DNA of 64,000 bases from Pseudoips prasinana (GCA_951640165.1 OX621253.1:15394001-15458000), one strand, 5' to 3'. Shown: positions 44,860 through 55,094, counted from the first letter of the stretch. Program-made: numbers and translations. The notes: generated by a model from the sequence alone, not told the origin.

Positions 44860-47080
44860 AAATCGCGAAACTTCAAAAACACATATAATTTTTTTTTAAT
44901 ATTAAGAGCTATTGGGTTTTATAATAATTACCTTGCACTTATAGTAATCAAAGTAAATTATCTAGAAAATATTATTATATGACATGATTTTTGGACCTCG
45001 ATAAATTTTTTTAACAGTATCAGACTCTACTTCTAATTACTTGCCGATCCCTGATGTAGATAACCGTATAGATTTTGTTTTTCATAATGACAAAATTGTC
45101 TGTGACTAACAATTTAAGCCGCACTATCTAAGCGATCTTGTAGTGTCCTGTTTCATACTATTTTCCTAAGGAAGTTGAGATAAACAACCCCTATAATAAT
45201 ATTTTCTTATCAAGGCCTAGTGGTCGTCCCAAAGCTATATATTTACATTAGCTTTATTGCCGTTTTAATCATACCTCTCGACAAACATTACCAATTCTAC
45301 TAAATTTAGACTAACGACTTTTTAAATGAGATGAAAGAGAAATAGAAACAAATGACGTCAACAACATGAAAATAAAATAAACTCTTTCCTCAATAAAGGA
45401 GACGGAAACCTATTCATACAATATTGGGCTAGGATGTAAAAAGATAAAAGTGGTTTCAAATATTGGGTCTATAAATTATCAGCCAATCACAAAAAAAATC
45501 ATGGATTTTTTCAATCTGTGAGCAGAGTTATAAAAGATTTAGTACTTAATAGAGAGGTTATGTACCAACCTATACTTATCAGCTGATTTTTAAGAGTGAT
45601 TGCGATTTAATAGTTATCCGTGTCCAGTATGTTAGCAAAAGTCGTACACGTTAAGCAATATCAGAAGTCCGTAGAGAGAATGCAGTTGTCGAGGGATATA
45701 TAAACAAAACAATAAAAAAATACTCAAATCACACACGCACTAAACGATACAAGAAACGAGTCTATCATAGATTAGGATTCAAAATCTGTCACCAGTCACT
45801 GTCAGCATAGATTTTTTTTTTATAATGTTTTCGGCTCTGGCTTCTTCGGCCTTATGAGCCAGCTGTCAGCATAGATTAAAAATATAGTTGCCAATAACTA
45901 ATAAATCGATTTAAACGATAACCAATGTTATGATTTCTATTTATTTTGTTGATATTTAATTTTTTATTGTTGACATTATGTTAATGTATTTAATAATTAT
46001 TATGATTAAATCAGTTATCTGGTGCAAGAGTTTTTATATTACATTGTTTGAACTCATTAATGTTAATCGATTATAGTAATCAACAACCAATTTAATTCGT
46101 GACTTAAACTTATTTTGAGATTTCTCGTTTTCCAGATTGTAAATTGGGTCAATTTTTTACAGTTTGAAATAGAAAAATGTAACGCTTTTTTTAAACCATA
46201 TCTCAACTTATTACAGTCAGGCCCAGAAATCCCCGTCTCCTTTGTGTATTCAACGTTAGACGACAACGTATTTGAGAATTTAGAATTTCAGCATATACAA
46301 TTTTATCGATTCAGGCCTTTGTGGGGAATCCTACATTGGATCTGCCAGTTTATAACATTCGTAGCTTGACGCATAGCGCCTACCCCGAATTGTTACTCAC
46401 GTACCAAAGCCCTATTTCAAACCTAATTGACGTTAATAAATCTGGCTTTAAGACATATGATTAAGCACATACACAGGAAATCTTAAAAAATCGCGTGTTC
46501 TACACATGGCGGTATATGAATCTATACATTTCCGATATAAGTTGACCTTTCATTGTATGGAAGTCCTATACAACGCGAGATCAGATTATACTGGAAAAGT
46601 ATAGCGTGCCGTGTAACCGTCTATACATTCCTATAGCAATGATGTAAAAGCGCTATAGAATTTGACACCCATTATTATCTCTTCTTTCTCGTCGCCACGC
46701 CGACCACCCCTAATATAATTTGTATCTAATTTTATACTAATCTTTATTTCAATTTCTTCTGCTTTAACTTGTGCATCAATTAAGTACCTAACACCGTAGC
46801 ACGTACAAATTTTATTCAGAAGCTCTTTGTAACATCGTTAGAGATTTCTCAGTTCTAAGATGGTGTATCTTAGAACTGAAAAATTGGCTGTGCGTGAGAA
46901 GACTAGAGACAAGTCTAGGTGATCTATCTAAATGTAAGGGCGGTGGACTTTAACACCAAATATTTTAAGTTTTTTTGGTATCAAATTAATAATATGAATT
47001 ATCTCCTAGAATAAAAAGGAAGAAGTAGTAAGGAAGGCTAGTAATAATACGATTCCTATATTTATACATAACTTCTGCTG
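44860..47080. other. AT-rich, small insertions only
   Basis: 45,814-45,862 is a 49-base insertion with a 15-base direct duplication. 46,335-46,400 is a dispersed repeat shared with 17.16 kb. 46,851-46,882 is a hairpin (CAGTTCTAAGAT / ATCTTAGAACTG). The 84-codon frame at 46115-46369 is unrecognised. Confidence 0.5.
45814..45862 (-). mobile_element. 49-bp retroposed fragment with 15-bp duplication
   Basis: CTGTCAGCATAGATT lies at 45799-45813 and again at 45863-45877. The insert on the minus strand ends in a run of A. It contains CTGGCTCATAAGGCCGAAG and looks like the extreme 3' end of a retroposon. Confidence 0.75.
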
Positions 47081-47082
47081 TG

Positions 47083-47237
47083 GGGCTGGCAGAAACGAAT
47101 ACCCGTTGGTCGCGTAGAAGTCGTTGCGACTACAGACAAACAATATCTACCAGAGAATAAGCAGCCACGTCTCTGTGTATAATGATCATTATACTGCGAT
47201 CGGCAACCCGTCTGCTAAGCGTGGCGTAACAAACACA
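47083..47237 (+). mobile_element. RTE-like 5' leader fragment (diverged)
   Basis: Matches the RTE leader in order: CGTAGAAGTCGT, CTACCAGAGAATAAGCAGC, ACTGCGATCGGCAACCCGTC, AAGCGTGGCG. It is more like the leader of the 219-bp derivative than that of the long copies. Confidence 0.7.
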
Positions 47238-47577
47238 TCTAAACAGAATGGCAAGTAAAGTAAGAGACAGAAGATGACGCGATAGTCCAAAATTATCATA
47301 AATGTATCAAGTAAAGTATTAGCTAAATCTCATTAAACTAAAAAGACATGCATAGCATTTGTTTCTGTACACCCTTCGACTTACACTACGACTTCGACCG
47401 TATACGTAGACGGGCTTTCGTCAAAAGTGCCATCAAGTGTATATAATGATGAGATGATACTTAGTAAAGTTATCTGCTCAGATAACACTGTTTTAGTTGA
47501 ACCATGTAATAATTAACTTAAGATAATAAAATGAAGGGAAGATGACACTTAAAAATAAAATAAAAAAAGTTTATACT

Positions 47578-47993
47578 CACGTAGACTTTAAAAAGCGGAC
47601 TTTATAAATAGTCAAAACATTTTGTAGTAATATAGTTAACTATACATAATTATTTATAGATACATATAGGTATTTAGGTACACGGCTTTTATGAAAACAT
47701 TTGATTTATAATAATAATGATATACGCAGTTATTTAGCTAGCTTATGTTGATTTATTTTTAAAAAGATTATTTATAGATTAGGTAGGAAATTTATAGTTT
47801 AGATATATTGTCTTAATGGTTCTGTATATTAGGGTGAGATTTCAATATTATTATTCTGGCGGACCTTGTGTATAACGATGGTCGCGTTTTAATAGTACCA
47901 CCGCACCGGATCCAATGCGCCTCAACTGAGAAGACCCAAGAAAACAAACTCAGTGAGTACATCTACTACCAGTTTCAACACGGCTGAGTTGAG
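47578..47993 (-). repeat. Dispersed repeat X, full copy, inverted
   Basis: Reverse complement of 56,525-56,942 along its whole length, including CGCATTGGATCCGGTG, CACAAGGTCCG and the CTACGTGAGTATA end. No ORF. Confidence 0.8.
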
Positions 47994-48035
47994 GCAGTCA
48001 CAGCAAATCACTCAAAAGTGATTTGCTGTGACTGC
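47994..48035. repeat. Perfect 19-base hairpin
   Basis: GCAGTCACAGCAAATCACT and its complement around CAAA, directly adjoining repeat X. Confidence 0.92.
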
Positions 48036-48378
48036 TCACTATCTTGGCAGTATAAGTACCTGTTTAGCATATACATTAAGCCACACTCGCGATCTGTTAG
48101 GAAATCAATTAATCTACACTCAAGCGTAAGGTAAACCGCAAATTAATTGGCGTTGCAATGTTTGTATCGTTTCAATAAATTTCCCGTTCCGCATATTGAC
48201 TTTGTTGTTAGACTAATATTATATTGCCTCAATAAAGTTTAGGTACGTATTAAGATTATTATGTTTTGAAAGATACATATTTCAAATTAAACAAAACTTA
48301 CTTCTGCTTACTTTGTTAGATATATTTATAGTCCTTGTTGAAATATGTTAGTTATAATTAAGAACTTTTATATTTATA

Positions 48379-48553
48379 GAAAGGTTCTCGAGTGGTGACC
48401 ACGAACCGGAAGACGCGTGGGCAGCCCCAGATCTTGTGAGTGTCGCTGAAATTCGCTAGATGCTGATAGCGCAAGACCGGCAATTGTGGAGATCTTTGGG
48501 GGAGACCTTTGTCTTGCAGTGGCCGTCTTTCGGCTGATGTGATGATGATGATA
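48379..48553 (+). mobile_element. RTE LINE 3' fragment, tail-to-tail with copy 4
   Basis: AAAGGTTCTCGAGTGG..ACCACGAACCGG to GGCTGATGTGATGATGATGA. It lacks about 20 bases around 48,418. Its tail faces the tail of the intact copy, 33 bases away. Confidence 0.88.
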
Positions 48554-48586
48554 TTTATTGATCAATAATCAGTACAAAATCTATTT

Positions 48587-51500
48587 CATCATCATCATCA
48601 TCATATCAGCCGAAAGACGTCCACTGCTGGACAAAGGCCTCCCCCAAAGATCTCCACAATTGCCGGTCTTGTGCTATTCGCATCCAGCATTTTCCAGCGA
48701 CCCGTACAAGATCATCGGTCCATCTTGTAGGGGGCCTGCCCACGCTGCGTCTTCCGGTTCGTGGTCGCCACTCGAGAACCTTTCTGCCCCAACGGCCGTC
48801 GGCTCTACGAGCTATGTGCCCTGCCAACTGCCACTTCAACTTGGCAATTCTTCGGGCTATGTCGGTGACTTTGGTTTGCCTGCGGATTTCGACATTTCTG
48901 ATGCGATCCCGCAGGGAAACTCCGAGCATAGCCCTCTCCATTGCTCTTTGTGTGACCTTGAGCCTTCTAATAAGGCCCATAGTGAGCGACCACGTCTCTG
49001 TTCCGTAAGTCATCACTGGCAACACACACTGGTCGAAGACTTTCGACTTGAGACACTGCGGTATTTTGGACGAGAAGATGTTACGTAGCTTCCCGAACGC
49101 TGCCCAGCCGAGTTGGATTCTACGATTGACCTCCTTCTCGAAGTTGGACCTACCTAGTTGGATGGTCTGTCCTAGGTAAATATAGTGCTCTACAACTTCG
49201 AGTGCAGAGTCACCAACTTTCAATTGAGTGGGTGCAACATGGACGTTTGACATGATTTTCGTCTTATCCATGTTCATTTTCAGACCCACTTGTTGAGAGA
49301 CTCTGCTGAGGTCATCGAGCATTGTACCGAGGTCTTCCATGGTCTCAGCCATGACTACGATATCATCGGCAAATCGAAGGTGAGTGATGTACTCGCCATT
49401 GACATTGATGCCAAAGCCTTTCCAGTCCAGAAGCTTGAAGACGTCTTCCAATGCAGCGGTGAACAGTTTCGGAGATATAACATCTCCCTGTCTCACGCCT
49501 CGCTGCAAGTGGATAGGTTTCGAGATCTGGTCCTGGAGTCGCACTGACATAGTGGCGTTTTCATACAAACACTTTATCACCTCGATATACCGGTAGTCAA
49601 TTTGGCACCTTATGAGAGACCTCAGCACGGCCCATGTTTCGATAGAATCAAAGGCTTTCTCATAGTCCACAAACGCTAAGCACAGTGGCTTGTTATACTC
49701 TTCGGTCTTCTGTATAACTTGCCGAAGCGTATGTATGTGGTCTATGGTGCTAAAGCCTTTTCGGAAACCGGCTTGTTCGGGAGGCTGGAAGTCGTCAAAC
49801 CTGCTCGCGAGACGGTTCGTAACGACCCTCGAAAACAACTTGTAAACATGGCTCAGCAGTGTGATGGGTCTATAATTCTTCAATAGGGTCTTGTCGCCCT
49901 TTTTGAAGAAGAGCACCACCACACTTCTGTACCATGCTTGTGGCGTTTGACCATCTAGTATGACAGAGTTAAATAACTTCTGAAGGGCCCGTAGGATTGG
50001 TGTACCACCCGCCTTCAGAAGCTCTGCTGTAACTCCATCATCACCAGGCGCCTTATTGTTCTTGAATTGTTTGAGAGCCATTCTAATCTCGTACAGGCTG
50101 ACGTCCGGGATGTCTTCGGTGTAGTGTCGGGCTAGTCGTGCTCTGGGATCTGAGGCATGACTTTTGACAGGTGGCTGTGTTGTCGTATATAACTGTCCGT
50201 AGAACTTCTCGATCTCTCCCAGCAACTCAGGTTTAGACGTGACGATTCTACCATCCTCAGTCTTCAGCTTCGTCAGTTGGCTCTGTCCAACAGACAGAGC
50301 TCTTGCGAACACTTTAGAGCCTTTGTTCCGCTCGATAGCCTCTTTAATACTAATTGTATTAAATTGCCGCGTGTCGCGAGTCAAAGACTTTGAGATCTGT
50401 CTGTTGAGCTGCCGATATCTGGTAGCATCATCTGAGGATGTCAGAACCATTTTCCGTCTATCTTCCATAAGTTGCAGGGTAAAGTCAAAGATCATTTTAG
50501 TTCTGTTTGTACGGCGGGCCTTGAAGACCTTAGACCCAGCCGTATGGACAGCTTCTACGAGCCTGTCATAGTATGAGTCCACTTCCTCGCAGTCTGCTAG
50601 GCATTCGAAACGGTTTTGCAGTTCGAGCTGAAATGGTTCGGGGTTTTGGACGTGGATAGGTAAAGGTCGGAGCGTAGACTTTATCAGTCGGGACCTCTGG
50701 AGTTTGACATTCAGGTTCAATGAGCCTCTGACCAGTCTGTGATCGCTCCCGGTTTTAACCGCATTGATCACGGAGACATCATTGAACATCTGTCGTCTCG
50801 TCGACAAGATAAAGTCTATCTCATTTTTAGTTTTACCATCGGGGCTCACCCAGGTCCATTTGCGGTGATCCGGCTTCCTGAAGAAGGAATTCATCATAAA
50901 GAGTCCTTCCTTCTCCATGAAGTCGGCCAACATTTGGCCCCGGGGGTTCCGGTCTCCAGTTCCAAATTGCCCCACTCTCAGCTCATTACCGAATCGTTTG
51001 CCCAGCTTCGCGTTAAAGTCCCCCATGACCACAGTGAAATAGGAGTTAGAGGTATGTATGGCTCTGGATATGTCCTCATACATAACCTCTACTTCATCGT
51101 CGGAGTGTGTCGAAGTGGGTGCGTATACCTGTATAACCTTCAACGAATACCGCTTGCTGATTCTGAGTATAAGGTACGCAACCCTCGTCGACACACTCTC
51201 GATTTTCACTAGGTTGTTCACGAGGGACTTGTGGACTATGAACCCGACACCACCTTGGGATATTTGGTCACCCTCCCGGTAATAGAGCAGGTTTCCGGAT
51301 TTCAGTATTATCGAGTCCTCCCCCTCTCTTCGGACTTCAGATAATCCTACAATATCCCAATGTAACCTGCTCAATTCTTCCTCCAGTTCGGTTATCTTCT
51401 CGTCGGACCGCAGTGTACGTGTGTTATATGTTGCCAGGGCCAGAGGTCGTCGGTGTTGGTAACGCGGAATCTGCCGGGGATTCTTAGCACCCCCTGCCCT

Positions 51501-51761
51501 GCCGTAACCACGGCTGTTACCACGGCTGGGAATAGCAGGGCTGCCGGGGACTGGGGGCCGCGGTTTGGTTGTTTCCATCATTTGAGGGGATTTGCCATAA
51601 TCGCCACGCTTGGCAGACGGGTTGGCGATCGCAGTAAGGTGGATATGGTACTCAGGAGAACGCTGCTGCCCTTTCTCTGGTATATATTCCCTCGGGACGA
51701 CTTTTACGTCCCCCCACGGGATGAGAGGGGGTGGTGATATTCTTAGGCCGTCACCACACAG
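48587..51761 (-). mobile_element. Full-length RTE LINE, copy 4, intact
   Basis: On the minus strand it starts CTGTGTGGTGACGGC at 51761 and ends GGCTGATATGATGATGATGA at 48587. TCTATTT flanks both ends (48580-48586 and 51762-51768). With an open 991-codon ORF, intact ends and a target duplication, this is the best candidate for a live autonomous element in the window. Confidence 0.95.
48606..51581 (-). CDS. RTE endonuclease-reverse transcriptase, intact
   Basis: A single 991-residue ORF. The endonuclease spans about residues 45-285: NTRTL (Asn 53), LSEVRREG (Glu 82), MGDFNAKLG (Asp 188, Asn 190), EIDFIL (Asp 256) and GSDHRLV (Asp 280, His 281). A linker is followed by the RT: NNKAPGDDG (508-516), KNYRPITLLSHVYKLFSRV fingers, FVDYEKAFD with Asp 639, RGVRQGDVISPKLF, and the FADD box (737-740). 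The C-terminus has TYGTETW (858-864) and a basic GHIARR..GRW region. All expected metal ligands are present. The usual length for RTE proteins is about 1,000. The frame is open upstream of Met 1 to the element's 5' end without another ATG, so a non-ATG or further upstream start is possible. Function: nicks DNA and reverse-transcribes its own RNA, and possibly partners such as the 219-bp derivative. Confidence 0.95.
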   Translation of the reverse strand: MMETTKPRPPVPGSPAIPSRGNSRGYGRAGGAKNPRQIPRYQHRRPLALATYNTRTLRSDEKITELEEELSRLHWDIVGLSEVRREGEDSIILKSGNLLYYREGDQISQGGVGFIVHKSLVNNLVKIESVSTRVAYLILRISKRYSLKVIQVYAPTSTHSDDEVEVMYEDISRAIHTSNSYFTVVMGDFNAKLGKRFGNELRVGQFGTGDRNPRGQMLADFMEKEGLFMMNSFFRKPDHRKWTWVSPDGKTKNEIDFILSTRRQMFNDVSVINAVKTGSDHRLVRGSLNLNVKLQRSRLIKSTLRPLPIHVQNPEPFQLELQNRFECLADCEEVDSYYDRLVEAVHTAGSKVFKARRTNRTKMIFDFTLQLMEDRRKMVLTSSDDATRYRQLNRQISKSLTRDTRQFNTISIKEAIERNKGSKVFARALSVGQSQLTKLKTEDGRIVTSKPELLGEIEKFYGQLYTTTQPPVKSHASDPRARLARHYTEDIPDVSLYEIRMALKQFKNNKAPGDDGVTAELLKAGGTPILRALQKLFNSVILDGQTPQAWYRSVVVLFFKKGDKTLLKNYRPITLLSHVYKLFSRVVTNRLASRFDDFQPPEQAGFRKGFSTIDHIHTLRQVIQKTEEYNKPLCLAFVDYEKAFDSIETWAVLRSLIRCQIDYRYIEVIKCLYENATMSVRLQDQISKPIHLQRGVRQGDVISPKLFTAALEDVFKLLDWKGFGINVNGEYITHLRFADDIVVMAETMEDLGTMLDDLSRVSQQVGLKMNMDKTKIMSNVHVAPTQLKVGDSALEVVEHYIYLGQTIQLGRSNFEKEVNRRIQLGWAAFGKLRNIFSSKIPQCLKSKVFDQCVLPVMTYGTETWSLTMGLIRRLKVTQRAMERAMLGVSLRDRIRNVEIRRQTKVTDIARRIAKLKWQLAGHIARRADGRWGRKVLEWRPRTGRRSVGRPPTRWTDDLVRVAGKCWMRIAQDRQLWRSLGEAFVQQWTSFG

Positions 51762-52149
51762 TCTATTTAAATCTATTTAATTTTAATTATTAAATCTATT
51801 TATAACACACTAAATACCTATACAGTCAATGGCAAACTGCGTATCACTTTTACCGTGGCAGTTTTTTTATTTCGTTAGTTTAGATAGACACATTTTGACT
51901 AGTGTTGCCCAAATGCAAGACCAAGACGAGACATAGCGAGTCTTGGTCTTGAACTTGCCTGAGTCTTGATTTTTGTCTCGGTCTTGCAGCAAGAGTCTCG
52001 CAAGTCTTGCAGATCTTGCAATTATCCATTAGCCTGTTGCAATTTATTAAAAACGTTCGTTAAAATCTTAGAACAACGTAACAGGGTAGGTACCTTTTTA
52101 TCTTAAATTGACATATACATTAACCGCGAAATTAATACAATTTTATCAT

Positions 52150-52205
52150 AATCATATCAGCCGTAGGTCGTCCACTGCTACATATAGGCCTTTCCTATAT
52201 ATTTC
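52150..52205 (-). mobile_element. RTE-type 3' fragment
   Basis: CATATCAGCCGTAGGTCGTC and CACTGCTACATATAGGCC match the reversed RTE tail; the link to the following CTACTCCGTGGCGGCG block is shared in part with 55.87 kb. Confidence 0.65.
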
Positions 52206-52288
52206 TATACCTACTCCGTGGCGGCGATCAAACAGCGACAAAACTGTCGCACAGTCTTTGACAAAGCGGTGTCTTTGTCGATAAATTA

Positions 52289-53425
52289 CACTGGTCAACA
52301 AAAAAAAACTTGTTTTTTGCCGTTGTTCGCCACTACTTTTTTTTATACCTTAGCTAATGGGTAGTCAAGATGTGTGTGTAAAAAAAATTGCAAACAGCCA
52401 ATTACGTAGAATTTTTTTTTTATTGAAAAATAAAATTTGGGCTTACTTTTAACGATAATCATTTAAAAAAAAAATATTCAGATGATTTTTTGGGTCGTTT
52501 TGCTTGTCTTTTGTAACTGCACGATGGGACATCTCGTTTTAATGTCCAACAAAAATCTGCGACCATTTTTGGCGACCATTTTCCTTGATATCTTTTTCCA
52601 TCGCCATGATATCCTGATGGAATCTTTCTCCGTGTTCGTCGCTCACCGCACCTAAGTTTTCTGGGAAAAAGTTAAGATGGGAATGCAAGAAATGCATTTT
52701 TAAGGACCAATTACATCCTAAGGCTTTATAATCCTCTAGTAATTTTGACACCATCTCCTCATAGTTTGGAGATTTTTTGTTACCTAAAAAATTTTTTATA
52801 ACGTCAACAAATGAAAGCCATGCATTTTTTTCCTCTGTGTTTAATTTTAAAAGGAAATTGGAAGCCTTTGTTAATAGTGTTTGGAATGTTCGAACCAAAA
52901 TACAAATTATAAAAATTGTTTAGTGACGGTGTAGGCCGTTCTGGATTTGAAATGGAAGTAAATTGTCCACAAATAAAACAAAAAAGGTCTGGTGAATTTG
53001 AGCACTTTCGATTCATATTGTAAGCGGTGTATATCTAACACTTGTTTGAATTAAAATATCCGAAATATAACTCCAAAACCTTGTCACAATTAAATAAACT
53101 CCGCAGAAAAACTTCTCAAAATAGTACGCCGTTAACTTCTATAATCGTTGTATTAATATTAACGACAAGAACCAACAATTATGTCGCATCGAAAAGTGAG
53201 GTAATATAGTGTACTTACGAGTAGCAGTTTTAGTTTTGGTATTATGATAAATAGTGATGACTTATTTCGACATACCCTCAATTTTTTGTCATATTTACAA
53301 AAAAAATTTTTTTCGGACATCTCGATGTAATAGAAGATTCTTATTATTTTTCTGTTAATACATGAACATTAGGGATACCGAAAATATATATTTGGACAAA
53401 CGGCAAAAAGTCGTGTTGACCAGTG
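52289..53425 (-). mobile_element. CACTG-ended DNA transposon, deleted, TTA duplication
   Basis: Ends CACTGGTCAACA and TGTTGACCAGTG are inverted, with inner ends ..TTTTTTGCCGTT and ACGGCAAAAAG also paired. TTA flanks both sides (52286-52288 and 53426-53428). A paralogous empty site at 55,940-55,960 reads GTAAATTATCAAATAATTAG with a single TTA. The 1.1-kb element retains only two pieces of a gene. Confidence 0.88.
52539..53016 (-). pseudogene. Fragmented transposon protein (GERFHQDI family)
   Basis: Two minus-strand frames belong to one protein. The upstream one (53016-52804) starts MNRKCSNSPDLFCFICGQFT, with a Cys-rich N-terminus (C-x2-C), then PSLNNFYNLYFG. The downstream one (52898-52539) carries FLGNKKSPNYEEMVSKLLED, then LKMHFLHSHLNFFPENLG, then SDEHGERFHQDI. 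I recognise both as parts of a repeat-encoded insect protein family with an N-terminal Cys motif and a GERFHQDI C-terminus. The middle, with any catalytic core, is deleted. Position inside CACTG-type inverted ends suggests a DNA-transposon transposase of the CACTA/Chapaev type, but that is inference. The product would be non-functional. Confidence 0.7.
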
Positions 53426-53689
53426 TTATCAAATAATTAGGTACATAAACACCGACCGCCCAACGGTTTATTTGCGTAACTAAACGTAAAGAAAGCTCGT
53501 TTCCGACGAATAAACGAATTTTCTTTATGTCTTCATTTGGGAAAGAACGCGTCAGGCAGTCTCATATTTTGCAAGAAACAGTAAATAAGCACAGCGGGAC
53601 CGTCACTTCCGCTTTGGCCACTCAACCATACAAATCAACATCATCAAGCCTTCATTTGGCTTATTTTTTATTTTTTGATCAGGAAGGGG

Positions 53690-54285
53690 GAATACCTTCG
53701 CATGCCACCAGCAAAAAGGACTTGCACCGACTAAACCTACCTGCCGTGGACTTCTCTTGGCGCCTGATGGAGGAGTCCCAGGTACGCGGGTATGCTGCTC
53801 CGGTATCGCCCTTTTGCGCCATGTCCCAAATGGTCGGGACACGTACCCTGGGAGGGCTCCTTTGGATTGCCCTCCCATAGTGCCGACTCCTGCCAGTACG
53901 GCACAGCGACTGCGCCACAGACAGATCGCTGTCATCCCGGAGCTGCTTGTACGTGGCGGCAGTAGACACTTCTCACACTGCCGCTGTGGCCCCGAGGGGA
54001 ATTGGGCTAACGGCTACCATCGCCCTGACGCTTCCTCCACCTACGAGCGGGATCTTCTGAAGCAAGAGTCTCACAGAAGGAGACCACGGCGTCCCATTTG
54101 GTGGAGTAACTAAACCTAACCTGACATGGACTTCTATTGGCGTTTGATGGAGGTAGCCCCGGGAACGCGGGTATTCTGCTCCGGTGCTCCCCTTTTGCGC
54201 CATATCCCAGATAGTTGGGACACTCTGGGAGAGCTCAGGATTGCCCTCCCCTATTGCTGACTCCTGCCAGTCCGGCACAGTGACG
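53690..54285 (-). repeat. Two tandem copies of a LINE-UTR-like module
   Basis: 53,738-53,920 and 54,108-54,285 share the order TGGACTTCT..TTGGCG, GATGGAGG, GCGGGTAT.CTGCTCCGGT, CCTTTTGCGCCAT and CTGACTCCTGCCAGTCCGGC. They are 75-80 percent similar. Open frames of 96-118 codons cover them on both strands but look like by-products of GC-rich sequence. The minus orientation fits the R1-like fragment beyond the microsatellite, so this may be its 3' UTR. Confidence 0.6.
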
Positions 54286-54288
54286 ACA

Positions 54289-54540
54289 GTGAAGTCGAAG
54301 TCGAAGTCGAAGTCGAAGTCCAAGTCGAAGTCGAAGTCTAAGTCTAAGTCGAAGTCGAAGTCGAAGTCGAAGTCGAAGTCGAAGTCGAAGTCGAAGTCGA
54401 AGTCGAAGTCGAAGTCGAAGTCGAAGTCGAAGTCGAAGTCGAAGTCGAATTCGAAGTCGAAATCGAAGTTGAAGTCGAATTCAAAATTGAATTCCAAGTC
54501 CAAGACGAAGTCGAAATCCAAGACGAAGTTGAAGTCAAGT
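54289..54540. repeat. (GTCGAA)n hexanucleotide microsatellite
   Basis: About 30 units of GTCGAA, pure from about 54,350 to 54,450, with variant units (GTCCAA, GTCTAA, GTTGAA) at the edges. The unit has no stop in any frame on either strand, which explains the long Lys-Ser and Asp-Phe frames here. Confidence 0.93.
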
Positions 54541-54800
54541 CCACCACCCTCCTCAGAAAATCCGGGTCCAGGGTGTCAACGGAGGGAGCCACGATCTACC
54601 TTGCCCAGTAGGTACCATTTTTTACGGCGCCCCCATGGATCTCTATTCAGTCCCTCGATGAGCTCGTTCCAGGACTGAGCTTTGGCTTCCGCTATAGTGA
54701 TCGATAGCACCTTGACGGCTTTCTTTATATTCCCTTTGCGCTACGACAGCCTCTTCTGCTCTCCTCGTCTGCATCGGGCCCGCTGGTGCCGACGAGCGAG
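54541..54800 (-). pseudogene. R1-type LINE fragment (endonuclease-RT linker)
   Basis: On the minus strand one frame reads VKVLSITIAEAKAQSWNELI, then NRDPWGRRKKWYLLGK. Another reads TLDPDFLRRVVD. This order (EAK..SW.EL, DPWG, then the TLDP..L..VV segment) is the linker between endonuclease and RT in R1/SART-type LINEs. A frameshift separates the two. No catalytic residue is left. Confidence 0.7.
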
Positions 54801-55094
54801 TCGTCGGCTTATTCCGATCAGAAGTGAAAGTCTGCTAGGCTAACTGTAAACGTAAAATTAAAAAAAAAAGCAACTCCTGGTAGTAAAGTGGCTGGGCAGG
54901 ATAATCCTGTAGTTGTTTTATCGCTGGAAATACTTAAGAGTATTGGATGTTGGATGATTTATATTAAATTAAAGCATATTTTACTTCTTTTCACCATCCA
55001 CGCCGATTTGCCGATTCGCCGATGACGCCACCGCCGCCGACATATTTGAAGCCAAACGCCACCGCCGATCATTTAAGCATCGGCGCACATGTCT

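Noticed and set aside
48558..51737. Plus-strand frames over the intact RTE copy
   Set aside because: They are antisense shadows of the 991-codon ORF.
53527..54113. Overlapping 96-118 codon frames on both strands
   Set aside because: They cover a duplicated GC-rich repeat module and match no family; open frames arise from composition.
54289..54540. CRISPR-like regular array
   Set aside because: The unit is 6 bases with no spacers; it is a microsatellite in a eukaryotic genome.
54184..54678. Lys-Ser repeat and Asp-Phe repeat proteins
   Set aside because: They are translations of the (GTCGAA)n microsatellite, whose unit lacks stops in all six frames.
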